Source of the DNA: Blasia pusilla
Taxonomy: Eukaryota; Marchantiophyta; Marchantiopsida; Blasiales
Reading direction: 5' to 3'
Length of the DNA stretch: 64,000 bases
Assembly (NCBI GenBank): GCA_050084515.1
Contig: CM114273.1
Coordinates: forward strand, 5,766,001-5,830,000
Shown: positions 1 through 11,904 of the stretch, one piece after another
How positions within the stretch are numbered: position 1 is the first letter of the stretch
Layout of the letters: each line of letters opens with the position of its first letter
The notes under the pieces: generated by a model
Told to the model about the DNA's origin: nothing
Seen by the model: the letters and a program-made list of their open reading frames with translations, nothing else
Database searches by the model: none
Program-made: the position numbers and the translations under genes

Positions 1-3000
1 CCCCCCATCGACTAGAAAAACATTTCAAAACGTGATATTCAGTCTCCCAAATTTAATATCTAAAGCAGGCGCAAAGTTTCCTCACATTCTTCTTACGCAT
101 GTTTGGAATTTTTTTTCTTAATATCAGTAGGGGTGAAATCTCTAGGGGTGTCCCTAATAAAAGAAAACTGTAACCCCAATTTCAAAATATGATGAAGAAG
201 TAAGTTAAAAGCTAGAGATCATTAACCCACACATTTAGTAGTTATGTTGATAACTTAGAAATTCTTTCAGCTTTTACGTCAAGTGAATAACTAAATAAAT
301 ATATCTATTAGTAATTAAATTAACATTCTTTGTAATTATATCTTTTATGTTAAATATAAATAAAACTCCCTTCTTCACACGGCATGGCGGAACATGCAAA
401 AGAAAAATCATTTTCAGCTGTGTTTCAATTTTAATCACACTCCCTCTTGAAACGGATTTGATAAAGATACACCTTTCTAAAAATATAACTTAAAAAAGGC
501 ACTTCAACTTAAACAAAAGCAATAGGTCGTGGACTTACGAATTAAATGAAAGGATTACGTAGCATTAATAACATCTAAACCCTCTCTTACCCCACCACCA
601 AAGTTACAACTTTCTCCTTCAATAAGAACTTGAGCTAAAAAAGTAAGCCCAAAAGGGAGACGAATTATTGAAACTCATTGTTTAAAAAGGAGAGTTTTTA
701 TTGAAGTTCATTGTTTTTTTTTAAAGAAGAAAAAAAAAAACGAATGGACGGACGTGAATGTATGGACGGACGGACGGATGTGTGGGGGTTGGTGAGTAAA
801 GTTGAGGTGGGGGGGCAACAAAGGACAAGGGAACCATATTTGTCGCCCATAAAAGTGGAAGTGGGGGACCAGTGCAATAAATTGATTAATAAAAAATTAT
901 TGGGGAATGGTGTGGGCCATTAGCAAGGAAAAGAATGGAATCCATTTTCAGATTGAAGGCAGAACCGACGAAAACGACAAGGAAGGGAGGGATGGACCCT
1001 ATGAATGGATCGGATGGAAGAACTGATCCTTACATCAAATTTTCACAATAAATAAATTATTCATTTATTTATTCTTTTCTTCTACGTTGGTTCTTAAGAA
1101 CCTCAAGAACTACTACCTCCAATAAATGTGAATTTATTTACCTCATTACTTCAGATTGGTCAAACTACTGCAGCATCAATTCTTGCGAAGTTTCCATGTT
1201 AATTAAAGAAAATAAATGAAAATAAAATGAATAAATAATGAAACTAGTGTGTGCACATTGGAGCTAAGCCTTTTGGAGCTTTTGAGGTTGGAGTATGACA
1301 TTTGTAACAAAAAGAGTTCCATGGCACATGTGGAAGATTTCATGACATATTTAGTTACGGTTTTTATTATGGTATCTATATATATATATGTGTCAATTTT
1401 TTTCTGATCATCTAGGATATCCACCTGTCCATCAAATGCATGTATTAATTATTTTCTCCCCCCACCCCTCTCAAAGGGTCGCACAATGATTTCCATGTTC
1501 CATAAAGCTAAGGTATATCTTTTCCAGCTTTTTGAGCGGGGAGGATTTCTCCCATAATTTCTATTGATGTGAGTGGAGAAAATGGGGTTGCATGGGCACC
1601 TTTGGACATCAACATATGTAGCCACTCACGTATAGCTTATACATGGGATCAATAATCATATGTCCGAAACTTCTATACAAAAATTGTTGTCTGCATTACC
1701 AAAATATTATTTTTTCCCCCATTGTCAGGTGTCCAAGTAGTGTGTCAATTATGTGTAAATCAATAAGCTCTCTTCCCTTAATATAGTAGAGATAAGGAAA
1801 TCATGTGGAAAACTTTTTTGAAATAGGGAATTGAATATAAGTTACAAAAGGTCTTATCAAAGTTTTTTTCAAGAAGCGGAGAAAATGAGGATGAAATTCA
1901 TAAAGAAAGGGGAATGTTTCATTTTGTATGGTTGGGCTTAGTGTCATGGATGATGGATCTAGGCAAGTTGGAACTGTTTCCCTAAGGCTTTCATGTTGAC
2001 GAAATCAAATGTTACACCTTATTCACTTTATCACATCTTCATATTTGGGAGTTGAGAAATCACGGTATTTTAGATTCTTTCCCTTGGCTTTATCTGGTCA
2101 ATTTTGGTCGCATTCATGCTCAACTCCTTTGATTCATCCCATCTTTTTTTTGTCTCATGTGTTCGTTTGTGACTTTAAAAAAATTCTATTCAAGTCGTCA
2201 CTCAATTGCATATGGCTCATTGTAGTCATGCTAGTGCAAGGATATACGAGTCCCTATTTTCTTCTTCCTTGGGTTTATTTGTCACAATTTCATTTTGCGA
2301 TAGGTGCAAGGTTGAGTGTCTTTTCATTGAGGTTCTTGTAAACCAATGCTTCTATTGAAAGAAAATCACTAGAGATGGTGAATACCTTGAGATACCTAAT
2401 GTTGCGCATAGACTTCTATTTTTCCATTGGACGGACTTGTATGTGTGGAAGTAAAATTCCGTCTCTAGCACATGGGCCCACTTTTTCTGATAATAGATGA
2501 GGTAGATATTTCTCATTTGGACCAAATATATAATTTTGAGTTGAAAGTTGGTCAAAAGATTCGCTTTAGTGTATTTTCCCTTTTAGATGCACTTATGAGA
2601 ATCGACATAGAAGAACTAGGTGAGGGTTATGATAATTTATTGATGGATATTATCAATATTTGCAAACATTCCAATTAATTCAGGTTTTAAATTCCTAACC
2701 CTGAAATGCATTTGTCTTTTGCATTGGAAAGTCATATGTCTTCAAAGGGTAAATCTTGCTCTTACCCATCTAATCATGACTAGGAAGGAAAGAGTGTCAA
2801 TTTTGAATTTTCTGAAGTAAACCTTTACAAAGAAAATTTTAAAGCAACCTGTCATATTAGTATGACTCCCACTTGAAAACTGGGACACTCTTAAAACTGT
2901 GCTCACTTGTGGGGGATGATGCTCTCCCACATTTTTGGCACTATGCCCTTTGATGGGACTCAGTGTGGATTCTTTCATAGGCACACGCATAGTTCGAGAA

Positions 3001-3012
3001 GTTTTTCTAAGG
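1..3012. other. AT-rich intergenic DNA, no gene recognised
   Basis: The stretch is AT-rich with many homopolymer runs and only short, compositionally biased reading frames. The longest (about 110 codons, 2009-2341, +) is rich in F, L and S, resembles no family I know and has no visible splice context. A short GGAC-type microsatellite lies near 741-780. I see no RNA gene or conserved domain. Confidence 0.6.
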
Positions 3013-3016
3013 GAGC
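3013..3016. repeat. Putative 4-bp target site duplication, left copy (GAGC)
   Basis: GAGC directly precedes the TGTC that opens element 1. The same GAGC follows the closing GACA at 12804-12807. Ty3/gypsy integrases usually make 4-6 bp duplications. Four bases can match by chance, so this is supportive only. Confidence 0.5.
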
Positions 3017-3180
3017 TGTCATGACCATACGGATTATGTCGTAGAGTATGGTGTGCTAGTAGAGGCCATTCCTTATGTAGGATCGTAGTGGATTGGTAGA
3101 GATGCGGTTCCATACATAGGGTTGGGGGTTACTCAGTTGGGGGTGACTTTCCCAGTAGGGCCCGCTCTTAGGTTGGAGGA

Positions 3181-3186
3181 TATAAG
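3181..3186 (+). promoter_or_regulatory. TATA box of element 1 5' repeat
   Basis: TATAAG sits about 30 bp upstream of the right arm of a palindrome at 3197-3221, the usual TATA-to-start distance. The 3' copy has the same motif. The predicted RNA start (about 3211) is inferred from spacing and from the matching primer site. Confidence 0.6.
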
Positions 3187-3196
3187 ATGGAGTGCA

Positions 3197-3221
3197 CTCA
3201 AAGAACAGTCAGTTCTTTGAG
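3197..3221 (+). promoter_or_regulatory. Palindrome at predicted transcription start
   Basis: CTCAAAGAAC (3197-3206) and GTTCTTTGAG (3212-3221) are perfect inverted arms around a 5-base spacer. The right arm covers the predicted first bases of the element RNA and is exactly complementary to the primer site after the repeat. The other gypsy family in the window has a palindrome of different sequence at the same place. Confidence 0.65.
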
Positions 3222-3384
3222 TTGAGCCTGTTGCGTTGGGAGTTAGCCTTGGTAGTGAGTAGAGCTCTTGGCTATGGTGTTTCCCGCAAGCTTCGACCTA
3301 GATTCTCCCATCGTTGAGTGGGTTTGGCTCGATTGTATGTGATTGTAAACGTGTTTTATGACAGTAGGTCTTTCACGGATTTCA

Positions 3385-3396
3385 CTCAAAGAACTG
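3385..3396 (+). other. Primer-binding site complementary to the element's own RNA 5' end
   Basis: CTCAAAGAACT at 3385-3395 is the exact reverse complement of 3211-3221. Pairing extends one base each side (3384-3396), giving 13 pairs. The site abuts the end of repeat B, where a minus-strand primer site should be. No tRNA-type site such as TGGTATCAGAGC is present. Tf1/sushi-type elements prime with the first 11 nt of their own transcript, which this matches in length and position. Confidence 0.7.
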
Positions 3397-5079
3397 GAGT
3401 AGATCGATGGTAGCTTCGATTGTAGATCAGTAGGATCTGGTTAGGGCTGATTGTGTACTCAACCGTGGATGTTTGGGGCTTGTTGCCTATGTTGGAGGTG
3501 TGAATCAGGTGCGTGGTCGGTTGGGAAAGAAGCGCCTTGCTGAGAGCTTTCCAACGCGCGTAGATCGGATTTCGTCAAGGGAGTTGGAAGTTATCAAGCA
3601 TTGAAGATTCGGGTTGGTGTTCGGCAGGTTTTTACGATGTGGAGAGCTTGGAGTGCGGAAGCTCTGTTGAAGTCCATCCAGATCGGGTGAGAGGTTCCTA
3701 TTGCTACTTGTATTGTGATCTTATGTGAAGCTATCTGCTCGAGTGCGTGGAGCATTGCGGATTTTGCGTGCATGAAACTTAGCGGAAGCGCGTCGGTTTT
3801 GCGGTTCTAGAGGTGTATGGACAAAGCAAGTTTGTCTGATTTTTAGCTCGAGTACGGAGCTCGGTTGTAGCTGAGTTTTTGTGGGGAGATAGCTATGGTG
3901 GTCAATTGAATTCTGATTGAAACAGATTTGATTTACGGTCACGTATTTGTGAAGTAATTTCTGATCGAAATTTCGCGGACTAGCTCAAGGTCCGGCTATG
4001 GTGGGACATGCGGATCGAGGGGGCTGGTTGGTTGGTGACTCGTTCATTTTTGAGACGCCTATCCCGTTGGGGGCGCCCTGGTTGGACCTCTCTCCATAGC
4101 GAAGCATGGCGAAGCATGGCGAACGGGGCGATAGGGGCATGTCTCGAGCATTTCGAGGCTTCGAGGCAACTCGTGGTAGCTCGGGGCGAGTGGGCGTGAG
4201 AGGCGGAGTAAGGAGCAGGAGCAAGCAAGCAAGCTTGCTTGCTTGGGCGTGAGGAAATTTTTGCAGGATTTGGGATTTGAGTTTTGCATAACTGGTCACC
4301 CATCTTTGGGCTATTCTGCCTGGAGGACGCTTAACTGCCGAGTTCTTAACTATGCCAGTGTACAGACTGTTGTAGCTCATTTGGTGCTGTTCGGAGATGT
4401 GTTAGGCGCTTCATGCATCTCAGGTTTTTGGTTGATGTACCTCTAGCGCATAGTACGGTGTAGCCTCTCCATGCAGGTGATATTTTCAAGTGCTGCGTGT
4501 TCAACTAGCACGTCATCGACCCGCGGCGGAGTAGCTATTGCGTTAGAATTGTGTGGTGGGTTTTGTGGATTCAGAGGGCACCACGTTTGGTGGATTGTGT
4601 TACCTTGATTTCCATTTGCGATTGGAGGGTTGTCGTTGGATTTCCTGTGTTTGGATCCCCTCCATCGTGTTTTTTTGCTTGCGCGCCCATTGTTATGGTT
4701 GACGCTGATTTCGAGTAGTGTTACTCTGTGTGCTACCGGTAGTGAGGCTGGAGGGATGACGAGTAGATTGTGGGAGACTTCTTGTGGTGATGACAAGTTA
4801 GGTTGCCTACACCCATAGCTAGTAGAGCTAGAATAGTATAGCGACATCGACGTCACTTGGTAATTTGGTGGTGGTGCGGCATCGGCGTTGGTCATCACGA
4901 GCTGTCGGGTGGTCTGGTTGGGGACCGTGGTGCGGACAATGGTGGTTTCACACGGAGTGGATTTAGGTATCGGCTACCTTTTCCACTTCCGACGGTTGAT
5001 GAAGAGGAGGACGAGGGTGTTCCAAACACCGAGTCTTCTACGTTGTTATTGAGTGTTGCAGCTCCATTGATTTGGGACA

Positions 5080-6400
5080 TGGACGGTGGATATGGGGCCA
5101 TGAAGGGCCCACGACGATACTCGGGTGCAGTGGGTACCATTGAGTTGGAGGACTTCATGCAGGAGTTTGATACGTGGTGTGATATGCAGATGTTGTGGAA
5201 CGCCACGTTGTTTACACCCTTCTTGGCTTGAAGGGGTTGTTTCAAAGATTTGGAAGGACCACCCATGGATGATTACCATGAGTTTAGGAAGGACCATGTT
5301 GCTGAGATTGAGGCATGGAGACAATATTGGTCTCCAGGCTATGTGTCTATCACCCATGGTGGTATTGGTAGTAGTGCTCCTACTATGCCACCACCCGACG
5401 CGTTGAGTGGTACGAGTACGAGCCGGAGTGGGGGTACCAGTGGAGGTACTAGTGGGGGTACTAGTGGAGGTACTAGTGCCCCACCATCGTTTAGCCCGGT
5501 TGCAGAGTTCTTCAAGAGGTTGAAGAAGAACTATCAAGGAGTGAAGACGGAGAAGTTGAGGAATCTTCAGGACTTTGAGTGAAAGACTGGTGAGAGTCTT
5601 CGTGAGGCATACACGCGTATGCGACGCTTGATTTCAGTTACCCAGGGTGTGATTGAGGATCAGGCAGTCCAGTTTTGGTATGGGATCTTGGACAGAGATT
5701 TGCGCCGTAGGGTACGTGATGCTACTCTTATGAGTGATGATTCACCCACATTGACCCATGTGTTTGCTCTATCTGAGAAGATTGAGCTTAACATGGTGAA
5801 GGAGAGAGTGGTGACATCCGCATTCAGTAGGGATACAACTACTACTTCGGGTTCAGCCGCCCACCTCACAGTCTCGTAGTAGTGGTGGTGGTGGTAGTAG
5901 TAGTGGGAGTCGTGGGGGGTACACGCGACCTCAGTCAAGTCCTAGAGGGACATTTGTGCAGAGACCATTGCCTTCATTTGCTGCCCCGCAGCAAGGACAG
6001 TCATGTTGGACATGTGGAGGTGATCATGTTAGGAAGTTTTGTCCCCAAGAGGATGGGAGACGGACTTTGGAGGATGGGCCTCAGTCGGCCCCAACTCAGT
6101 GTGATCATTATGGAGACTAGGTCATCCTCGAGAGCGTTGCTTTGATCTCCATCCGAGTTGAGATCAGGCCGTGGCCGTGGTGGAGTAGCTCGAGAGGCCG
6201 AGGTGGTAGAGGTGGTAGGTGGTAGGGGTGGTAGAGGTGGACCGGTGGTTGGAGAGCCTACGGTGGCTACCCCTACCACTACGACAGAGTCGCCTATGGT
6301 CGCCAGATTGAGCGATTGGAGCAGAAGTTGGCTACTATGGCGGTATCCAAAGATAGATCAGGAGTCGGGAGCAGGGCTTCCACCTCTTATGGAGGGATGA
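5080..6400 (+). pseudogene. gag: Element 1 gag (broken)
   Basis: Fragments in shifting frames encode a retrotransposon gag. A segment near 5130-5310 (GTIELEDFMQEFDTW, then GPPMDDYHEFRKDH) is shared with element 3. A GGTS low-complexity tract follows at 5430-5478. The core has ESLREAYTRMRRL and AVQFWYGILDRDLRRRV at about 5590-5720. A first zinc knuckle, CWTCGGDHVRKFC, is at about 6004-6042; a degraded second one follows near 6100-6150. The knuckle spacing is C-x2-C-x3-H-x4-C, one residue shorter than canonical. A TGA at 5579 replaces an arginine codon kept in element 3 and fits C-to-T change. The leader 3397-5079 shows no convincing coding segment. Confidence 0.75.
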
Positions 6401-6901
6401 TCTCTCTTATATGGCGAAAAGAAAAAAGTTGAGGCATCACCAAGAAGCGATTTGAGAGGAGCCACTCGGCGTCGAGCCACGTGGTGCTCTGTGGAGTTGG
6501 ACCCCAGAGGGGTGAGGCGGGAGGCATGCTAGGCTTCCCAGTCATTCTTGTTGTCTCGAGGTGCTTAGGACTCCATCCATGGTTCCACGCAGCCTATTGA
6601 GCCGCAGTGGGGATCGAGGCATCTACATCGCGTGTAGTAGACACGGATGCAAAGATCCAATGCAAGATTATGCGGATGGCAACCGGTGTTGGGATCCCTA
6701 GTGTTTTCGGCCACGGAGTCGATGGCTTTAGGAGTTGACTTAGCTCAGATTTGATTAGCGACGCCACGTTGTGTGAACGTGGGGGTGTTCTTGCTACATG
6801 TGTTGAGGTGGATGAGGGTGTTGCGGTGGAGCGACCCTCTATGTCGAGTAGCATTGAGTACGGTGGTACTTTGCAGCGGCAGGCGAAGATGGATGCATTA
6901 C

Positions 6902-7183
6902 CCCCGGCCAGCCATTGATCGTGAGAGGCTTACACCTGGTGTATGTATGTTGGACAACCGGAGTGGGATCTTCCGATTGGTGAGTCCTACAGGACAGGTG
7001 TATAGACCAGATAGAGTCTTGTTAGACTCTGGTGCCCAACCTTTGATGTTGGGAAAGGCGGCATGTATTGGTTTGGGTATTCGGAGGTCAGAGCTTGAGC
7101 CTTGCCCATTCCAGATTCAAACATCACTTGGAGGAGCCAATGATAGGTCTCAATTCATGACACGGGAAAAGTTTTCTGTATAG
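6902..7183 (+). pseudogene. Element 1 aspartic protease (retropepsin) segment
   Basis: A continuous frame reads GVCMLDNRSGIFRLVSPTG and then VLLDSGAQPLMLG near 7018-7056, the D-S/T-G-A active-site signature of retropepsins in a hydrophobic setting. It lies between gag and the methyltransferase, as expected for pol. The following 7200-7600 segment (SYDVLVGG, WLAVGDGRMSQVL) is conserved in elements 2 and 3 but matches no domain I recognise. It probably links protease to methyltransferase. Confidence 0.7.
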
Positions 7184-7699
7184 TTGAGACCAGATCATGC
7201 GACTGATAGCTCCCGGTTGGGAGTATCTGCGGTAGTCACATCAGCCGAGTCGTATGATGTACTAGTTGGAGGAGCAGTATAGTACCCGATGGGTTTTCAG
7301 ATGGATTATCGGATCGAGACAGCGTCTTCTGAGACCTGGTTGGCAGTCGGGGATGGACGTATGAGCCAAGTTCTGTGAGATTTATTTCGGGGCTCGACCA
7401 GAGGGTCTTCCCCAACAAAGTGTTAGCATCTGTGGTTGGTTTTAGTGGAGTAGTCACTTGGCCAGGAGACTTTTTGGAGGGTAATGTTTCTGCTATGGAT
7501 TCTCCTGCGCATGAGGAGGTAGAGGAGGTCCCTATTTTTCCAGTAGTGGCATCCTCATCGTTAGATGTGCCACTTTGGAGTTCATGCGGTGCACTACGGG
7601 CAGAGGCGATCGCCTAGTGCAGAGGCTTGGTGTGAGGTCATTATACCTCACGAGGAAGAGGAGGCCCCACGGCGGACTCCTACTTCTGGTCCGATTAGG

Positions 7700-8740
7700 T
7701 TATCCCTTTGGATACTACACCCATTGTATGGCAAGTATCACGGAGGGCATTTGTGTGTTAGATCTCTTTGGTGGGATTAGCATTGGTTTGGCGGCGGTGT
7801 TGTTGGCCGGTATTCTGCAAGTGGAGATACGTGTATGTGGAGCGAGATGAGACGGCCCCAGAGTCTCATCCCGACATATTGGTCGATTGATGCGGAGATA
7901 TCCCTGAGTTGTTGCCGCCATCAACTATTCGTGGGTACTGCGTGTTTTTACCATCACACATTGCATTGTTGGGCGCAGGACCTTGAGAGGGTTGGTCTGT
8001 GGATTTGGTGATTGGTGGATGGCCATGTCGTGGTCATACACGTCGGGTCGTGGTGAGGGATTACATGACCCTAGGTCTCGATTGTTTTGGGAGATGTTAC
8101 GGGTGTTACGACATCTTCAGGTTCATCAGGCACGTGCTCTAGCTTGCATTCTGGAGAATGTTCCATTGTTGGGTGACACTCGGACCCGGATGATGGCGAG
8201 TGTTCATGAGGTGCGCTCTTGGATTGGACCAGCGGTGTTGTTGGATGCAGCGCGAGTTGGCTCGCGTGCACATCGCCCACGCTTGTGGTGGACAAACTTG
8301 TTGCCTAGGAGGTTCTACGTCGAGCATATGATGCGGTCTGGTGGGATCCTCGCCTTACAAAGTGGATAGTATCTTGATATCTTGGCGACTTTCCCAAGTG
8401 GTGAGGGTTATTGATCGGTCACCCATGGCAGGGGTGAACCGGGGTGGGCCAGCCTAGGATGGCACTACCCACATTTGTGAGTTTTCCCTCGTCACATGCC
8501 TACAGGGAAGGTGGTCCAGGGCTTGTATGGGATTCTCATGTGCGACAGTTGGTGGAGCCTAACGCTGATGAGAGAGAGCGTGCGATGGGATTTGCTCATG
8601 GTGTGACAAAGCGGTTGCTTCTATTTTCGAGGCTTCACGACGTCATGTGTTGGGTTAGGCCATGGACCTGAATTGTTTGACTTGGATTTTGAGTCTTGGT
8701 ATGGCCGAGCAGCGTCGACTTCGGACTATGTCTGTGGGTC
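7700..8740 (+). pseudogene. Element 1 cytosine-C5 DNA methyltransferase (broken)
   Basis: C5-methyltransferase motifs appear in the correct order across several frames. Motif I is VLDLFGGISIGLAAVLLAG (about 7755-7811). Motif IV, with the catalytic Pro-Cys, is VDLVIGGWPCRGH (7999-8037). Motif VI is ILENVPLLGD (about 8148-8177). Motif VIII is AARVGSRAHRPRLWWTNL (8250-8303). Motif IX is ADERERAMGFAHG (about 8561-8600). Motif X is VLG-x-AMDLNCLTWI (8648-8691), where a TAG replaces the Gln kept in element 3. The enzyme would transfer methyl from S-adenosylmethionine to cytosine C5 in DNA. It lies inside pol between protease and RT, and a diverged copy occupies the same place in element 3, so it is an integral element gene. 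Subfamily cannot be set by eye. At least four frame changes and stops make this copy inactive. Confidence 0.85.
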
Positions 8741-8949
8741 TTCCATCCCTTGTAATGAGCTCGATGGCTACCGGGACGGTAGAGGCATCGGCTGGGGGCG
8801 AGGAGAGTAGTATTTTGCATCCTTGGAGTAGATGGGATGTAATGGCTGGGCATGTGGAGTTGGTTGCTCATGCTGGTGGAGGAGTTATTTGCTCAGATGA
8901 TGGTGTAGCTAAGGGTGTATCATCTTGTGAGGGGGTTGTGTAGCAGCCA

Positions 8950-10530
8950 ATGGCATCGTCCTCTCCCTCTAGTATGCCTGTGGAGGAGACTTGGGAGCCA
9001 TTACTTGGGCCCAAGCTTACGGGAGGTGAGAAACGACGCTTGACACAGTTCCTACATGCTTATAGGAGTTGTTTTGCCTTTAGCATGAAGGAGTTGGGTT
9101 CTCTGGTTGGACCCGGTATACGGATTGATTTGGCTAGTGATACGCCAATCTTCCGTCGTCCCTATCGATATAGTGATATGGAGAGGGACTTGATTCAGAG
9201 TAGGACGTTGGACCTTTTGGAGGCTGGATTAGTGGAGTTGTCGCATGGAGAGTATGCATCAGCCACTGTCATGCCTGCTAAAAAGGATATGCATGGCAAC
9301 TACACGGATAGGCGGATGTGTGGAGATTACCGCCCCTATCAATCGGCAAACCAAGGCCGATAGGTATGCCATGCCTACACCGAGGAGATCTTTGATGTGG
9401 TGGGACAGCAAAGATTTTCAGTACTTTTGATCTTGGCAGATACCATCAATTGCCGATTCGGGAGAGTGACAAGGCCAAGACAAACATTTTGGGGTGTCAA
9501 CTCTCATGGCAAGGATTGTTTGTACCGGTGGAAATTCTTACCCTTTGGGTTGAAGAATGCACTGCCGAGTTTTAAAGAGTGATGGACAGGATCCTAGCAG
9601 GGTTGGATTTTGTTGGTGTTACATTGATGATATCTTGGTGTTCAAGAACACGGTGGAGGAGCATCGATACATTTGAGATGGTGTTTGAGCGGTTGAAAGC
9701 TCATGGTCTACGTTGCATCCAGAAAGTGTAAGTTCTTCCATGAGGATGTTGAGTACTTGGGTCATGTGATCTATCCAGGTGGTTTGGGAGTTTAGCAAGC
9801 AAAGGTGGAGGCTATTGCACTTATTCGCGTCCGGTAGATGTGAGTAGAGTTCGAGCATTCATGGGATTGGCGAACTACTATCGGAGGTATGTGAAGGGAT
9901 TTAGTGCTATGGCAAAGCCTTTGAACCAATTGCTTGAAATCATATCAAGAGTGGCACTTTGGGGAGATGATCAGGAGAGAGCTTTTGTGAGCTTAAGGCC
10001 CAGTTGGTGGCGGCGCCTATCTTGAGGAGACCTATCGAGGGCGCCCATTTCAGCCATTACACACCGATTGGAGTAGGTTGGGACTTGGAGCGGTGTTGAC
10101 ACAACATGATGATGAGCACATGGAGTTTGTGGTGGCCTATGCAAGTCGTTCGAATAATGCATGGAGTCGCGCTATAGTTCATATGAGGGAGAGTGCTTGG
10201 CAAGAGTGTGGGTGTGGCACACTTTAGGTGTTACTTGTTTGGCACAAAGTTTACCCTTGTTATGATCACCAGCCGCTCAAGTGGTTGATGGAGTCGGACA
10301 AGCTTTTACAGGGAAGCTTGCACGGTGGGCTCTTATCTTACAGAGTATGACTTCCGGGTGGTACATAGACTTGGAGTTGCCAACCTTGATCTTTGATGGG
10401 TTGAGTAGGAACCCATGTACTAGCCAAGAGGATACAACAGGGGCTAGATGGCATGGCGAGGTTGATGAGGAGATGGTGCCAGTTGGCATGCATCCGCCTT
10501 TTATGTTGGTTAGGGGTGGACTCTAGTATG
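8950..10530 (+). pseudogene. pol: Element 1 reverse transcriptase and RNase H (broken)
   Basis: The RT begins with ETWEPLLGPKL, then FRRPYRYSDMERDLIQ and GYA-like ELSHGEYASATVMPAKKD (to 9290). MCGDYRP and LPFGLKNA follow, then the catalytic YIDDILV at 9620-9640. ANYYRRYVKGFSAMAKPL (9867-9920) is the gypsy RT-RNase H connector. RNase H remnants run from about 10020 (VVAYASRSNN) to DGLSRNPC (about 10400). The order and motifs are typical of Ty3/gypsy. Several frameshifts and stops break it. Confidence 0.85.
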
Positions 10531-10619
10531 GAGGACCACATGATATCTTACTCTAGTCGAGGGTAGATGGCCACCTTGAGATCCTAAGGTTGGAGATGGT
10601 GGTACGGATCAGCGTGATA

Positions 10620-11800
10620 TTCATGATGATGCGTTGGTGTTGGAGTTCCTACGGACCAAGAGGGTGCCTAGCATAGTGAGTGCCAAGGAGCGAGACCGTG
10701 TTCTTCAACGTGCTAAGAGGTATCGATTGAGGGAACACATATTCTCTCGTGTGTGGGAGGATGGTAGAGTACGAGTAGTGCCACATTTGGCTCGAGAGAG
10801 CGCATTGTGCGACATGCCCATGAGGAGTTGGGACATTTTGGGGTAAAGCGTCACGTATAGCTTACTCCTTGGCCATATTGGTGGCGTGGCATGCATACTC
10901 AGTGCAGCATTGGTGTCACGTTGTATGGTTTGTGACCGGGTGAGGGCATCATTTAATGCCCCTACACCACAATTACACCCCTTGCCTATTATGGGGTTGG
11001 GTTACCGTTGAGTGTGGACTTTGCGGATCACATCACCGTTGATGATGACGACATCATCGATATGTGTTGGTGATGGTGGAGCACTTCTCCAAGTGGATTG
11101 AGTTGGTGGCATTACCGGACAAGGCAAGTGAGGAACGGCGTATGCGTTTGGATAGAGTGCTTAGTCATTTTGGTGCACCAACTGAAATGCTAACCGACCA
11201 GGTCTGAGTTTGTGGTGAGTTTTGGTCTTGTGTGACAAGGCGTTGATTGATCATCGGACCATGTCTCGAGATCATCCGAGGCGGATGGTTTGGCTGAGCG
11301 TGTAGTTCAGACGGTGAAGAGGGCATTGCGCAAGTATGGCCTACAGAAGGGGCATCTTGGAGACTGGGATATTTAGTTGCCATGATTAGCCATGGGGTAT
11401 AGGTTCAGTCGCCAAGCATCCTTGGCTTCCTTCTCACCTTATTTTTCGTTATACGGCCGAGATCCGGACTTGCCAAAGCAAAGCAATTGTCGGGAGTCTA
11501 GTGAGGTGGTGAACCTTGATGACCCAGAGATGTGGATGAGGGTGTGTTCTCAGCGGGCGGAGCTCTTTCGGAGAGTTATGCCAACAGCCTTTGAGAATCT
11601 TGCCATTGCTCAACACAGGGATACGTTGCGGTATGCAACCATTCGAGGTGGAGATTATCGACCATCGATTCGTAGGTTCCATGTGGGGGACTATGTCTAT
11701 TTGCAGCAGATTGCCCCGACAACGTTGGATGTGACGGCATGCCGCACTATTTTACGAAAGCGCGAGGTGTTAGCTCGGAGTTCTCATGTTGGAGGGTCGT
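10620..11800 (+). pseudogene. Element 1 DDE integrase (broken)
   Basis: An HHCC zinc-binding region (10730-10950; LARES, then YWWRGMHTQ in a shifted frame) precedes a degraded catalytic core with VLVMVEHFSKWIEL-like residues near 11065-11105. A long open C-terminal segment (11392-11802) starts GYRFSRQASLASFSPYF, has SLYGRDPDLP, and ends with GDYVYLQQIAPTTLDV. This is the ordinary gypsy integrase layout. It rules out a tyrosine-recombinase (DIRS-type) element, despite the split terminal repeats. Confidence 0.8.
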
Positions 11801-11904
11801 GATGGAGTTGTTTGGAAGGACCATGTGCGTAATTGTGCGCCATGTCATCTTCCAAATGTGGATGGTCTCTTATTGACCCAAGCTTAGCCATGACACGTGC
11901 TAGC

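Larger units (their letters stand above)
3017..3384 (+). repeat. Element 1 5' terminal repeat, block B copy 1 (LTR-like)
   Basis: The 368 bp begin TGTCATGACC and end GGATTTCA, and match 12330-12697 almost perfectly. The block carries a TATA box, the predicted transcript start and a U5-like tail. Unlike the 3' copy it is neither preceded nor followed by block A. It is therefore the left end of a split-repeat arrangement, or a 5'-truncated LTR. Confidence 0.85.
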
